Shown: positions 25,766-35,009, counted from the first letter of the stretch. The stretch: 56,049 bases of DNA from Lentisphaeria bacterium UBA1732 (GCA_002315855.1 DCIG01000043.1:1-56049), one strand, 5' to 3'. The notes: generated by a model from the sequence alone, not told the origin. Numbers and translations are program-made.

Positions 25766-26617
25766 CTATTTCGATTCAGAGACTTTCTTGTCTGCCTGAA
25801 CGGCGGAAATCTCTTCCTCGGAAAGGAACAAATCGGACGGTGCTTTCTTTTCCTCGGAAATCAATCCTGCTTCCCGCGTCTCAAATTCAACGCGTGTTCT
25901 CCAGTCGGGACCGAACAGCAGCAGTTCGCTGATCAGGTAAAAATCTTTTTCCTTTTTCACACCGCCCAATTCCATTTCACGAATCGGCTTGTCTTTCTCT
26001 TCCGGCAGCTTGGTGAACCAGTGGGCTTTCAGCGGGAAGCAGTAATCCGTGCTGATCCAGACTCGCACATAATCTTTTTCCGAATCACCTTTCAGCAGGA
26101 AAACACGGCACGGAAACGTCTTGAAAGAATCACTTTTCTCTTCGCGGACAAATTGCCGGTACAGAAAACCCAGTGTCAGATCGGACGGCTCAATTCCGTA
26201 GAGTGCAAGGCGCGATTTGCTCATATCCTGTACAGAACGTTCCTGCGTGAAAACAGGAGGCGTTGCGAAGGTCTGTCCCAATTCGTATGTTTCCTTCCCT
26301 GCGAAAATAAGCTGCGCGATGACGCGTTTCGGGGTGAAGCGAATTCCGATGCGAATCGTATCGTTGATTGCTTTCGCTCCGCTTCTGCGGTGGGTTGCAG
26401 TCCCTTCCATCTTTGCCCAGGATTCCCCCGCAGGCGCACGGCGCACCAGTGTCAGAAATTCTTCCGAAGTAAGCTCGGAATTTTTTTTGACTTCCGGTTT
26501 GACTGCTTCCGTTTTTACGGTAGAGGGTGATGTCTTTTCTCCCCCGGCGTCTGCACTGAAAAGAGGCAGCAGCAATACTGCCATGCATAACACCTGAATC
26601 AGAATATGTTGTTTCAT
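25766..26617 (-). CDS. LolA-like outer-membrane lipoprotein-sorting family protein
   Basis: 283 residues. A signal peptide (LIQVLCMAVLLLPLFSADA) ends near residue 24, then a charged linker rich in Lys and Glu. The mature domain resembles the LolA-like family (PF17131-type): LGFLYRQFVREEKSDSFK and RVFLLKGDSEKDYVRVWIST, then FPLKAHWFTKL, the beta-half-barrel signature. It probably shuttles or binds a lipid or lipoprotein in the periplasm. It lies 6 bases after lon and just before the TadE-like gene. Confidence 0.75.
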   Translation of the reverse strand: MKQHILIQVLCMAVLLLPLFSADAGGEKTSPSTVKTEAVKPEVKKNSELTSEEFLTLVRRAPAGESWAKMEGTATHRRSGAKAINDTIRIGIRFTPKRVIAQLIFAGKETYELGQTFATPPVFTQERSVQDMSKSRLALYGIEPSDLTLGFLYRQFVREEKSDSFKTFPCRVFLLKGDSEKDYVRVWISTDYCFPLKAHWFTKLPEEKDKPIREMELGGVKKEKDFYLISELLLFGPDWRTRVEFETREAGLISEEKKAPSDLFLSEEEISAVQADKKVSESK

Positions 26618-26623
26618 ACCTTG

Positions 26624-29600
26624 TCATTCCTTCGTATTTTTCTTGCGTTTTGCAGTCGCTTTTCGAGGCGCAGTCGCTTTTTCTTCGCTCGTATCTTTTA
26701 CCTCTTTTTCAGGCTTGACATCTGCACGGACAGCCTTCTTGCGGGGACGTTTGGCTGTCCCTGCGGTTTTTGCCGGAGTCTCAGCTTCAACAACGGTATC
26801 CGCAGCAGCTTTTTTACGGGAACGTTTCGGTTTCACCGATGAGATGTCTTTGCCCTTTTGTTCTTCCTTTTGAGGAACATCCGGCAAAGGCGGCTTGATT
26901 CCGATTTCAACATTCTGCGGAACTGATTTGACCTCAAGTTCCACGTTCTGCTTCGCGGTCTTTTCCGGCGTGATTACATCGTTATCTGGTTTCCCGTCCG
27001 GCTTTTTGATAATAAAACGCAAGGGGGGTTGTTCTTTGAAAACGAAGCTGAGTGCCGGTTTCTTTTCTGTTTCTTTAACAGGTTTCACCTCATCGGACTT
27101 CTTGCGGCGTTCATTTTCCTTTTCATTTTTAAGGCTGTTTTTCTCCAGCTTGTCCATGGTTATGCGGATTGCTTCCGGCAAGTTTACAGAAGGTTTGTCG
27201 GAAGAACCGGGGATGCCGATTACCTGAAATGACAGAAAATTATTCGGGCTGTTTCGTGAGATGGGGGCAGGTTTCGGCGGTGCTTCGCGGAAAACTGCAT
27301 CATCATACGTGTAGATTTCATTCTCTTCTTCATTTTCCTTTTCGGGCTTGAAGGGCTTGACATGAGGCGGCATCGCGATTTCCAGCACTTCACTGATTTC
27401 CGAAACGAAATGGAATTTGAGCTTGTTTTTGACCTCATCCGGCACGTCTTCCAGGTCTTTTTCATTGGATTTCGGCAAAATCACGTCCACGATGCCTGCG
27501 CTGAGTGCGGCAATCACCTTTTCCCGCACGCCTCCGATTGCTGTAACTTTGCCGCGAAGCGTGATTTCTCCGGTCATGGAGAGACGCGGACGTACCGGTT
27601 TATTGGAGAGCAGTGATACGAGTGCTGTGGTCAGCGTTACACCGGCCGACGGACCGTCTTTCGGAGTCGCTCCGTCCGGCACATGAATATGGAAATCGTT
27701 CTTGGTGAACGCATTCTGCGGAATGTTGTATTCTTTCGCATGTCCGCGAACGTATGTAAATGCCGCCTGTGCACTTTCTTTCATCACTGCGCCCAGCGAC
27801 CCCGTCAGAAGCAGTTCTCCTTTGCCCGGAACCTTGACGGCTTCCACGTTCAGCGTGCATCCGCCGACGGATGTCCAGGCCATACCGGTTGCCACGCCTA
27901 CGCGCGGAATATTTTCCGACTCATCCTGCAGGAAGCGTTCTGCTCCCAGAAGATTCCGCACCATGACGTCATCCACCACAACCGGGGTTTCCGGCGGATT
28001 TCCGCTGTTGGTTTCCACGAACTGGCGCACGAGCTTGCGGCACACGGAGGCGACCGTGCGTTCCAGATTTCGCACACCGCTTTCGGCGGTATAGCTGCGG
28101 ATGATTTCCAGTGCCGCTTTGCGGGTAAAGCGCACAAAGCGGTTGTCCAGTCCGTTTTCCTTCATCTGGCGCGGAATCAGATAGCGTTTGCAGATCTGTT
28201 CCTTTTCAATCAGCGTATAACCGGGCAGACGAATGACTTCCATACGGTCAAGCAGCGGCTTCGGAATGGTGTCTGTAACGTTTGCTGTCGCGATAAACAT
28301 GACCTTGCTGAGGTCGTAATCGACTTCCAGATAGTGATCGTTGAATGCGGAATTCTGTTCCGGGTCCAGGACTTCCAGCAATGCCGAGGACGGATCGCCG
28401 CGGTAATCACTGCCGACTTTGTCCAGTTCATCCAGCATGAACACCGGATTGGATGTGCCGGCCCGCTTCATCCCCTGAATAATTCGTCCCGGCAATGCGC
28501 CGACATAGGTACGGCGGTGTCCGCGGATTTCCGCTTCATCCTTGATTCCCCCCAGAGACATGCGCACGAATTTGCGTCCGAGGCTGGAGGCTATCGATTT
28601 GCCGAGCGACGTTTTTCCCACGCCCGGAGGTCCTACAAAGCAGATGATTGCGGCTTTGCTGTTGCGTTTCAGCTGAAGTACGGACAGAAATTCGAGAATG
28701 CGTTCTTTGACGTCTTTCAGCCCGTAATGGTCGGCTTCGAGAATTTCCGCCGCTTTTTTGACGTCCACATTGTCGTGAGTGTATTCATTCCATGGCACAT
28801 TGAGCAGCCAGTCGACATAGGTATACGCGATATTGTATTCTGCTGCCGCCTGCGGTATCTGATTGAGACGTTCCGTCTCTTTCATCACCACCGCACGCAC
28901 GGATTCCGGCATTTTGCAGTGCTTCATACGTTCGAGAAAACCTGCGACATCCGGATTCTGATAGCCTTCGCCCAGCTCTTCGCTGATTTGACGCATTTGT
29001 TCGCGCAGGAAAAACTCGCGTTGAGAACGCGTCATTTCACTTTGCACCTGATTCTGGATTTGAGCTCCGAGCCGAAGTACTTCCACCTCGCGGTTCAGCA
29101 GAATCATCAGCAGATGAAGCCGATTTTTCAAATTCCGTTCCGCCAGAATCACCAGCTTTTCCGCATAGGAAAGATTCATCGTGTCGGCAATCATGTCGGC
29201 GGTACGGGTGCAGTCCGTCATATTCAAAACTGCAATTTTCAACTCTTCCGGGAAATTCGGAATATAATTCACAACTTCCTGAAATTGGCGGGCGGCGGTG
29301 CGTCCCATTGCGATGTTTTCCAGGTCTTTCACGTCATCCTGCGGAAATGGAATCGCTTTGACGCAAAGCTGTGCGGGAATGGGAAGCACCTGATAATCCA
29401 CGCGCCCGATGCCGCGCACAAGCAGCCGTGCTGTGCTGTCGGGGAAACGCAGCAGTTTTACGATGCGGACAAGCATAGCGGATGCAAGCACCTTTTTGCC
29501 GTTGATGCTGCGCTGATTCGCTTTCAAATCAAAGATGCCGGATTCGATGAATGTCGTGAATTCCGACTCATTCGGCATTTCCATCAGAATCACCAGCAGA

Positions 29601-29809
29601 CGGTCTGATTCGGAAGCCTTTTCCGCCTGCGCAATCTGGGCAGGATCACTCAGCACCAGCGGTGTCAGTGCGTATGGAAATGCTGTTACTCCGTTCAAAA
29701 TCAATGCCGGTACATGATCCGTATTTTGAATCGGTTCCATTACGGAATTGCCGGAATCGGCTGCGGTAATTTTTTGTTTTTCGTCCATGTTTTTCGTCGT
29801 CTCGTTCAT
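26624..29809 (-). CDS. lon: ATP-dependent Lon protease with a long basic C-terminal extension
   Basis: 1061 residues from the ATG at 29809 (AAAGGGAT upstream); readings from 29827 or 29887 are possible. A Lon N-domain is followed by an AAA+ module with Walker A GPPGVGKTSLGKS near residue 393 and LGGIKDEAEIRGHRRTYVGA. The protease domain has Ser near 720 in PKDGPSAGVTLTTALV and Lys near 763 in the GKVTAIGGVREK segment. The normal enzyme ends near residue 820; about 240 extra residues follow, charged and ending in RKATAKRKKNTKE with SRKKAAADT and RPRKKAVRAD blocks. Degrades misfolded and regulatory proteins. Confidence 0.94.
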   Translation of the reverse strand: MNETTKNMDEKQKITAADSGNSVMEPIQNTDHVPALILNGVTAFPYALTPLVLSDPAQIAQAEKASESDRLLVILMEMPNESEFTTFIESGIFDLKANQRSINGKKVLASAMLVRIVKLLRFPDSTARLLVRGIGRVDYQVLPIPAQLCVKAIPFPQDDVKDLENIAMGRTAARQFQEVVNYIPNFPEELKIAVLNMTDCTRTADMIADTMNLSYAEKLVILAERNLKNRLHLLMILLNREVEVLRLGAQIQNQVQSEMTRSQREFFLREQMRQISEELGEGYQNPDVAGFLERMKHCKMPESVRAVVMKETERLNQIPQAAAEYNIAYTYVDWLLNVPWNEYTHDNVDVKKAAEILEADHYGLKDVKERILEFLSVLQLKRNSKAAIICFVGPPGVGKTSLGKSIASSLGRKFVRMSLGGIKDEAEIRGHRRTYVGALPGRIIQGMKRAGTSNPVFMLDELDKVGSDYRGDPSSALLEVLDPEQNSAFNDHYLEVDYDLSKVMFIATANVTDTIPKPLLDRMEVIRLPGYTLIEKEQICKRYLIPRQMKENGLDNRFVRFTRKAALEIIRSYTAESGVRNLERTVASVCRKLVRQFVETNSGNPPETPVVVDDVMVRNLLGAERFLQDESENIPRVGVATGMAWTSVGGCTLNVEAVKVPGKGELLLTGSLGAVMKESAQAAFTYVRGHAKEYNIPQNAFTKNDFHIHVPDGATPKDGPSAGVTLTTALVSLLSNKPVRPRLSMTGEITLRGKVTAIGGVREKVIAALSAGIVDVILPKSNEKDLEDVPDEVKNKLKFHFVSEISEVLEIAMPPHVKPFKPEKENEEENEIYTYDDAVFREAPPKPAPISRNSPNNFLSFQVIGIPGSSDKPSVNLPEAIRITMDKLEKNSLKNEKENERRKKSDEVKPVKETEKKPALSFVFKEQPPLRFIIKKPDGKPDNDVITPEKTAKQNVELEVKSVPQNVEIGIKPPLPDVPQKEEQKGKDISSVKPKRSRKKAAADTVVEAETPAKTAGTAKRPRKKAVRADVKPEKEVKDTSEEKATAPRKATAKRKKNTKE

Positions 29810-29913
29810 GTTTGAAATCCCTTTCATCCGTTCGTGAATGATACTTTTCCCCCCGAAGAACCTGCCTGAACAGGTTTCCGGTGCCAATGCCCCGGATTGT
29901 TTACATATACATT

Positions 29914-29942
29914 AATTTACAACATGCAGAACTGTTTTGCAA
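29914..29942 (-). promoter_or_regulatory. Possible promoter of lon
   Basis: Minus strand TTGCAA (29937-29942), 17 bases, TAAATT (29914-29919). The -10 is imperfect. No HrcA (CIRCE) palindrome is seen here. Confidence 0.4.
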
Positions 29943-29950
29943 GTCAAAAA

Positions 29951-29990
29951 GTAAAAAATAACCTGAACACCTTCTGTGATGCTCAGGTTA
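29951..29990 (-). terminator. Terminator of the Nif11-domain gene
   Basis: TAACCTGA (29959-29966) and TCAGGTTA (29983-29990) form the stem, and a T-rich run follows on the minus strand (A-rich 29946-29958). It lies 37 bases after the Nif11 stop and before lon. Confidence 0.75.
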
Positions 29991-30026
29991 ATGTCATGCT
30001 TGTGCTTTTGAAAAGCGTTTCTGAGC

Positions 30027-30320
30027 TTATTCCAGAGAGCGGACCCAGTCTGCAACCGCTTCCACGGACCCGGTACTGTCTTCCGACTTGATTTCTTCCT
30101 CGTAGACTTCACAAATCAATGCGACCAGCTCTTCTTTTTTGACGTCTTTCCCGCTCATTTCCTTCACTGCTTTCAGCATGTCGTGCTGAGTGAAGGAAAA
30201 TCCGTTGTCGGCAACAAGTTTTGAAATGGTTTCCGCAGTCGTCGCCGCGCAGATTGCTTCACGGAAATCATCATCGGTCATGAGGCGAACACAAAATGCT
30301 TTTGCAGATTCAACAGCCAT
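30027..30320 (-). CDS. Nif11-domain small protein
   Basis: 97 residues. The sequence matches the Nif11-like domain: VESAKAFCVRLMTDDDFREA opens it, then AETISKLVADNGFSFTQHDM, with the usual helical spacing. In other bacteria Nif11 domains form leader peptides of ribosomally made modified peptides or small nitrogen-related proteins. Here no GG or GA cleavage motif separates a core, cysteines are few (near 9, 24 and 70), and no maturase or peptidase-transporter is adjacent. AAAGGAT precedes the ATG, and the gene is monocistronic with its own terminator. Confidence 0.75.
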   Translation of the reverse strand: MAVESAKAFCVRLMTDDDFREAICAATTAETISKLVADNGFSFTQHDMLKAVKEMSGKDVKKEELVALICEVYEEEIKSEDSTGSVEAVADWVRSLE

Positions 30321-30551
30321 AGTAGCATCCTTTCGTTTGAAATGGAATTCTTGAAATTGTAGTATGGTTTATTACAATAGCATAAAAAACGCAAAAATCC
30401 AGTTGAAACCCAATGAAACTGACGATATTTCCTCTTCACAGGTTTGATTCAGAGTACCGCCTGTTTGTCTGTCCGAATCCTCTCTTTTATGCCATTTTCT
30501 TCCCATACTGAACATTTTTTCGACAAAAAACGTTTTTTTTCAATTATTTGC

Positions 30552-30579
30552 TTGCAAAACTCTTTAAGCATGGTATATT
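30552..30579 (+). promoter_or_regulatory. Promoter of rpsA
   Basis: TTGCAA (30552-30557), 16 bases, TATATT (30574-30579). The leader to the rpsA ATG is about 95 nt. The 360-base gap 30321-30679 between the divergent genes holds nothing else I can name. Confidence 0.6.
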
Positions 30580-30679
30580 AATAGATTATGAATGTAAGAA
30601 CGGCGCATTGTCTCTTCGTTTGGGACACTTCGTCTGGAATCTTCTAAACAAAACAACTAACCCAAAGAAACAAAAAAAC

Positions 30680-32440
30680 ATGAGTACCGAAGAAATTAAG
30701 AACGCTGCTCCTGCCCTCAAGAGTTACGTCTCCATCGACGAAAACCTGACTATGGAACAGTTGCTGAACGGCCAAACCCGCAGCGAATTCAAACCTGAAA
30801 CGATCGTCCACGGCAAAATCGTTGAAAAGCGCCAGGACGGTGTCCTCGTTGACATCGGTCTGAAGGCTGAAGGACACATCCCGTTCACCGAATTCTCTGA
30901 GTGGGACGAAGTCAAAGAAGGCGATGAAATTGATGTTCTCCTCGAAGAAATCGAAAATGACCAGAATATGCCGTCGATCAGCCTGTCCAAAGCCCAGTCT
31001 ATGCAGGCTTGGGAACGCATCACAGCCGACCAGAAGGAAGGCGGTGTCGTCAAGGGCATTATGAAGCGCCGCGTCAAAGGCGGTATCATCATCGACCTCA
31101 ACGGCGTGGAAGCATTCCTCCCCGGTTCTCAGATCGATCTCGGTCCGGTCAAAGATGCCGATTACGACCAGTTCATCGGCAAAAAGTTCGATTTCAAAAT
31201 CCTCAAGATCAACGAAGAACGCCACAATATCGTTGTCTCCCGTCGCGAACTTCTTCAGGAATCCCTCAAGGATCGCAAGACCCAGCTCCTCAAGGAAATG
31301 GAAAAAGGTCAGCTCCGCGCCGGTACCGTCAAGAATATCACCGACTTCGGTGCATTCATCGATCTCGGCGGCGTCGATGGTCTTCTCCATATCACCGATA
31401 TGTCCTGGGGGCGTATCTCCAATCCGCGTGAACTCCTCGAAATCGGTCAGAAGATTGAAGTCATGGTCCTCGATATCGACCTCGACAAAGAACGCGTCTC
31501 CCTCGGTCTCCGTCAGAAAACTGCCGATCCGTGGAACTCCGTCGATACCAAGTATCCTGTTGGCAGCCACGTCAAGGGCAAAGTTGTCAATATCATGCCG
31601 TATGGCGCATTCGTCGAACTGGAACAGGGTGTTGAAGGCCTTATCCACGTTTCCGAAATGTCCTGGGTCAAGCGCATCACCAAGGCAACGGATGTCGTTG
31701 CAATCGGTGATGAAGTCGAAACCGTTATCGTTGACATTGACAAGAACGCCAAGAAAATCTCCCTCAGCCTCCGTCAGCTCACCCGCAATCCGTGGGAAGT
31801 CCTCGCTGAAAAGTATCCTGCCGGCAGCCATATCACCGGAAAGGTCCGCAATATGACCACCTATGGCGCATTCGTCGAAATCGAAAACGATATCGACGGC
31901 ATGATCCATGTCTCCGATATGTCCTGGACCCGCAAGATCAATCATCCGAACGAAGTCCTCAAGCTGGGCGAAGAAGTCGAAGCCGTTATTCTCGACATCG
32001 ATCCGCAGCAGCAGCGCATCTCCCTCAGCATGAAGAAAACTACGGAAGATCCGTGGGCAAACATTGATACGCTGTACAAAATCGGCGACAAGGTCAAAGG
32101 CAAAGTTACCAAGATTGCCGCATTCGGCGCATTCGTTGAACTTTCCAACAAGATTGACGGTCTGGTTCACATCTCCCAGATTTCCAACGAACATGTCGAT
32201 AAGGTCAAAGACATCCTTGATGTCGGCAGTGAAATCGAAGCATGTGTGATCAAGATCGACAAGGAAGAACGTCGTATTGGTCTCAGCATCAAGGCTCTCA
32301 GCGAAGGTATCAACGAAGAAGACATCAAGTCTGCTGAAGAACCTGCTTCTGCTTCCGCTGTACAGACCTCCTCTGAAACTCTCGGCAACATGAGTTCTCT
32401 GATTGGCGACAGCCTCAATGGTCTCAATCTCGACAAGTAA
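30680..32440 (+). CDS. rpsA: Ribosomal protein S1 with six S1 domains
   Basis: 586 residues from the ATG at 30680 (MSTEEIKNAAPALKSYVS); the open frame back to 30548 crosses the promoter. Six OB-fold S1 repeats can be counted, each with a GxxV...FGAFV/I...G..GL(I/L)H(I/V)S pattern; DFGAFIDLGGVDGLLHITDM in the third is the best example. The protein unfolds mRNA and docks it on the 30S subunit. No Shine-Dalgarno lies before the ATG; the leader there is A-rich (CAAAAAAACATG), as is usual for rpsA, which is self-regulated. Codon use is strongly biased, as expected for a highly expressed gene. Confidence 0.96.
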   Translation: MSTEEIKNAAPALKSYVSIDENLTMEQLLNGQTRSEFKPETIVHGKIVEKRQDGVLVDIGLKAEGHIPFTEFSEWDEVKEGDEIDVLLEEIENDQNMPSISLSKAQSMQAWERITADQKEGGVVKGIMKRRVKGGIIIDLNGVEAFLPGSQIDLGPVKDADYDQFIGKKFDFKILKINEERHNIVVSRRELLQESLKDRKTQLLKEMEKGQLRAGTVKNITDFGAFIDLGGVDGLLHITDMSWGRISNPRELLEIGQKIEVMVLDIDLDKERVSLGLRQKTADPWNSVDTKYPVGSHVKGKVVNIMPYGAFVELEQGVEGLIHVSEMSWVKRITKATDVVAIGDEVETVIVDIDKNAKKISLSLRQLTRNPWEVLAEKYPAGSHITGKVRNMTTYGAFVEIENDIDGMIHVSDMSWTRKINHPNEVLKLGEEVEAVILDIDPQQQRISLSMKKTTEDPWANIDTLYKIGDKVKGKVTKIAAFGAFVELSNKIDGLVHISQISNEHVDKVKDILDVGSEIEACVIKIDKEERRIGLSIKALSEGINEEDIKSAEEPASASAVQTSSETLGNMSSLIGDSLNGLNLDK

Positions 32441-32470
32441 TTCTCCGTCGGATTAAATTCTGTTGAATTC

Positions 32471-32503
32471 GCGGCATACGGGTCAAACCGTATGCCGCTT
32501 TTT
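32471..32503 (+). terminator. Terminator of rpsA
   Basis: GCGGCATACGG (32471-32481) and CCGTATGCCGC (32488-32498), a perfect 11-bp stem with a 6-nt loop and T5. Confidence 0.95.
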
Positions 32504-32507
32504 CATT

Positions 32508-32672
32508 AGAACTGATTTCAAAAGTCATTGGCGGAAAAATTGATAGAAATTTTCGCGCAGCTGGCGGGAGTAGTTTGAGGTGGCTGCCGGGAACGCAACC
32601 GCCGAAAACGCTCTCTTGATAAATACCGAAGAGATTTTCAAAGTTCCCGGCAGGACTTTTGGAATCAGCTCA
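32508..32672. repeat. 165-nt structured intergenic element bounded by inverted arms
   Basis: Left arm AGAACTGATTTCAAAAGTC (32508-32526) is complementary to GACTTTTGGAATCAGCTC (32655-32672) with two mismatches or wobbles. Inside lie a hairpin (GCG-AAAA region 32531-32541 with AAATTTTCGC, 32547-32556), a perfect 11-bp stem CTGCCGGGAAC (32584-32594)/GTTCCCGGCAG (32644-32654), and within its loop GAAAA/TTTTC (32604/32635) and TCTCTT/AAGAGA (32612/32629). The whole could fold as one branched RNA. Its ends match short hairpins elsewhere in the window. It may be a MITE-like mobile repeat or a non-coding RNA; no coding gene fits it. Confidence 0.6.
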
Positions 32673-32887
32673 TTAGATGAAAACCGGTTATCGAGAATCG
32701 CCGGGGAAGAGAATGCCCGGACGAGAATGAAAAGATTGATTCAATTGATGAGGATAATATAATGAACGTTTTTTTTGCCGGGTTGGTAAAATGATGTTAG
32801 AATAGAATGAAATGAGCTGAACTGAAAAAGATTCGATGATAAAAATGCACATACGTGAAATTTTTTTGTAAAAAAACTGTCTGACAT

Positions 32888-32916
32888 TTGATTTTTTACA
32901 GATGATGCTGTATATT
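32888..32916 (+). promoter_or_regulatory. Promoter of the metallo-beta-lactamase-fold gene
   Basis: TTGATT (32888-32893), 17 bases, TATATT (32911-32916), 67 bases before the ATG. Confidence 0.65.
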
Positions 32917-32983
32917 ATGGTGAAAATCAATAACGAATCCCTCGTTATTTCAAATTCAACTGCAAAACCATGGGCTGGAATTC

Positions 32984-33871
32984 ATGAAACACTTGTTTTC
33001 TTTTTTATGCGCAGCATGTATCGGTCTCTGTACCATGACTTCATCTGCGGCAGAGAGTTCACCGGATATTCAAAAATATTCAGCGTCAAAAGATTTAACC
33101 ATTTACGCTATTCGTGATACTGCCCAGAAGATGCCTGCATCCATGTTTTCGGATCCCACCAAATCGTCGGATTTGAAGAAACTTGATTCCAAAAAAGAAT
33201 ATGATGCTTCCGTCAATGTCTTCCTCGTCAATACACAGGGAAAATATGTCCTGATTGACGGAGGGAATTACAGCGAAAAAGGTGAACTGGTCAAGAAACT
33301 TGCGAAGATTGATGTGAAGCCGAAAATGGTTAATCTGGTTTTGGTAACGCATTGTCATCCTGACCACGTCGGCGGTTTGGTCGATGCAAAGGGGGAACCC
33401 GTTTTTCCGTCTGCCGTCGTCAATATGTCCTATGAAGAATGGAAATACTGGAACGGTGTGGATGAAAAGAAGCGCAATGCAGCAGTGAACAAGTTCCTTT
33501 CCGCATACCGTGGTAAAATCAGACCTCTGAATGCAGGTGAGCCTACCCTTTACGGCGTCTCTCTTCAGCAGGCATACGGACATACCCCCGGTCATGCAAT
33601 TTACAAAATCGGCAAATTCCGTTTTGTCGGCGATATTGTTCATGCCGCTGATTTGCAGTTCAAATATCCGGAATACTGCGCCTCTTTCGACAACGATAAA
33701 AAACAGTCCGTGATTTCCCGTTTGACTGTTTTCAGACAGACCGCCACGGATGGTGCTACGATTTTCGGCGCCCATATTCCGTTCCCCGGATACGGGAGCA
33801 TCGTTCAGCCTGAAAAAGGCAAAGACAGCTTCCAGTTTATCCCTGCATCTGCTCCTGCGAAGAAGCCGTAA
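32984..33871 (+). CDS. Exported metallo-beta-lactamase-fold hydrolase
   Basis: 295 residues. A signal peptide (LFSFLCAACIGLCTMTSSAA) is cleaved near residue 23. The fold carries the metal motif THCHPDHVGG near residue 122 (HxHxDH), a third ligand His in YGHTPGHAIY and an Asp in FVGDIVHAADL; FGAHIPFPGYG provides the last His. The layout is closest to periplasmic MBL hydrolases of the quorum-quenching/B3-like group, but substrate cannot be stated and a beta-lactamase role is not implied. Monocistronic, with its own promoter. Confidence 0.88.
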   Translation: MKHLFSFLCAACIGLCTMTSSAAESSPDIQKYSASKDLTIYAIRDTAQKMPASMFSDPTKSSDLKKLDSKKEYDASVNVFLVNTQGKYVLIDGGNYSEKGELVKKLAKIDVKPKMVNLVLVTHCHPDHVGGLVDAKGEPVFPSAVVNMSYEEWKYWNGVDEKKRNAAVNKFLSAYRGKIRPLNAGEPTLYGVSLQQAYGHTPGHAIYKIGKFRFVGDIVHAADLQFKYPEYCASFDNDKKQSVISRLTVFRQTATDGATIFGAHIPFPGYGSIVQPEKGKDSFQFIPASAPAKKP

Positions 33872-33915
33872 GACGTCGATATTGCGAAAAATCAGGGAAA
33901 ACCGTAAATTTTTTC

Positions 33916-33935
33916 AAAAGCGGTCTTGCTTTTTT
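33916..33935 (+). terminator. Short terminator after the MBL-fold gene
   Basis: AAAAGC (33916-33921) and GCTTTT (33928-33933), followed by T. Weak, and it overlaps the -35 of the next gene. Confidence 0.4.
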
Positions 33936-33954
33936 CGTATAATGAACGTATAAT
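33926..33954 (+). promoter_or_regulatory. Promoter of the pseudopilin gene
   Basis: TTGCTT (33926-33931), 17 bases, perfect TATAAT (33949-33954). A second TATAAT lies at 33938. Likely a strong promoter. Confidence 0.7.
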
Positions 33955-34056
33955 ATAATACAACTGTTTATTCCCGTGCAAGAGTGAATAGGCAGTCCTG
34001 AACTGAAACAACAAACCTAAAATAAAACAAAACATTTTCCAAGAAAGGCAGCTTAA

Positions 34057-34764
34057 ATGAAACAAGCCAGACACCTTTTTACACTGATTGAGCTTCTTGT
34101 CGTGATTTGCATTATTGCAATCCTGGCATCTTTGCTCCTTCCCGCCCTGCAGAATGCCCGTGAATCTGCATCGACCGCACAATGCATCAGCAACCTGTCT
34201 CAGATCGGGAAAGCCATTGAAATGTACAAGCAGTCCGGCGGCGATTATCTGCCTGTTCTGAGTAACTATCAGCAGGCTCTGGCAGAAGCAAGCGGACAGA
34301 GCGCCAATAACTCCACGCTGTCAAAAGCTTTTTCCTGCGAAGCAAATGAAAATTCGTCCAACTGCTATTCCTACAACGAATTGCAGGATGTTGTTCATCC
34401 TCGTCCTGCAACTGTTTCCGGATTCTCCAACTCCGGTTCCGGCAGACTTGGCGGCGTTCAGACCACTTTTATTAAACAGCCTTCCTCCGTTATTTTAATG
34501 GCGGAATTCGGCGGCAATCCCTCTGCTCAGCGCAATGCGATCAATAACCGTCAGACCACTCATAGAACTGCCGGCGATCTCTATGTTGACGGCCACGTGA
34601 AACATGAATTGCCGGAGAATACAGTTTCTACTCCGACAAAGAAAGTCAGCCAGAGCGACATCACCAACAGCAAGTACACCAAATCTGCTTATGTCTACTG
34701 GACAGATTGTCCGCTTCGCAAGGTTTCAAATTCCGCTACTTGCACCGGCAAATGCCGTGAGTGA
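34057..34764 (+). CDS. Type II secretion-type pseudopilin with DUF1559-like C-terminal end
   Basis: 235 residues. A short basic leader (MKQARHL) precedes the prepilin cleavage and methylation motif FTLIELLVVICIIAILASLLLPAL, with the +5 Glu present. The globular part is Ser/Asn-rich. Near the C-terminus THRTAGDLYVDGHVK is the H-X9-DG type motif of the large planctomycete/Lentisphaerota pseudopilin family. Such genomes encode many orphan copies whose role is unclear. GAAAGG lies before the ATG. It stands alone between a strong promoter and a strong terminator. Confidence 0.9.
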   Translation: MKQARHLFTLIELLVVICIIAILASLLLPALQNARESASTAQCISNLSQIGKAIEMYKQSGGDYLPVLSNYQQALAEASGQSANNSTLSKAFSCEANENSSNCYSYNELQDVVHPRPATVSGFSNSGSGRLGGVQTTFIKQPSSVILMAEFGGNPSAQRNAINNRQTTHRTAGDLYVDGHVKHELPENTVSTPTKKVSQSDITNSKYTKSAYVYWTDCPLRKVSNSATCTGKCRE

Positions 34765-34810
34765 TTTACTCAGATATTTTCTGAAAATTCTGAAAATTAT
34801 GTCTGATAAA

Positions 34811-34840
34811 GGCGACCTCGTTTTTCGGGGTCGCTTTTTT
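34811..34840 (+). terminator. Terminator of the pseudopilin gene
   Basis: GCGACCTCG (34812-34820) and CGGGGTCGC (34826-34834) followed by T6. Confidence 0.9.
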
Positions 34841-35009
34841 CGTCTCATGACGAATCGTCGTTTTTTTTGTTGATTGTATAAAAGACGGGGAATGAAATCC
34901 TGTCTTTTGCTGTAATGCCGTTTATTTGAGTTTTAAGGGGGTGCAGAGGTGTGATAATGTGTTTTCTTAGTTCTTATGCGGGCAGCATTGTATTGTTGTT
35001 AAAAAGTGG

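Noticed and set aside
27683..29608. 641-residue open frame antisense to lon
   Set aside because: Composition (His, Phe, Cys rich) is typical of a reverse-strand shadow; lon motifs are complete on the other strand.
30644..32194. 516-residue open frame antisense to rpsA
   Set aside because: Shadow of the biased codon use of rpsA; no ribosome site, no family, and rpsA itself is certain.
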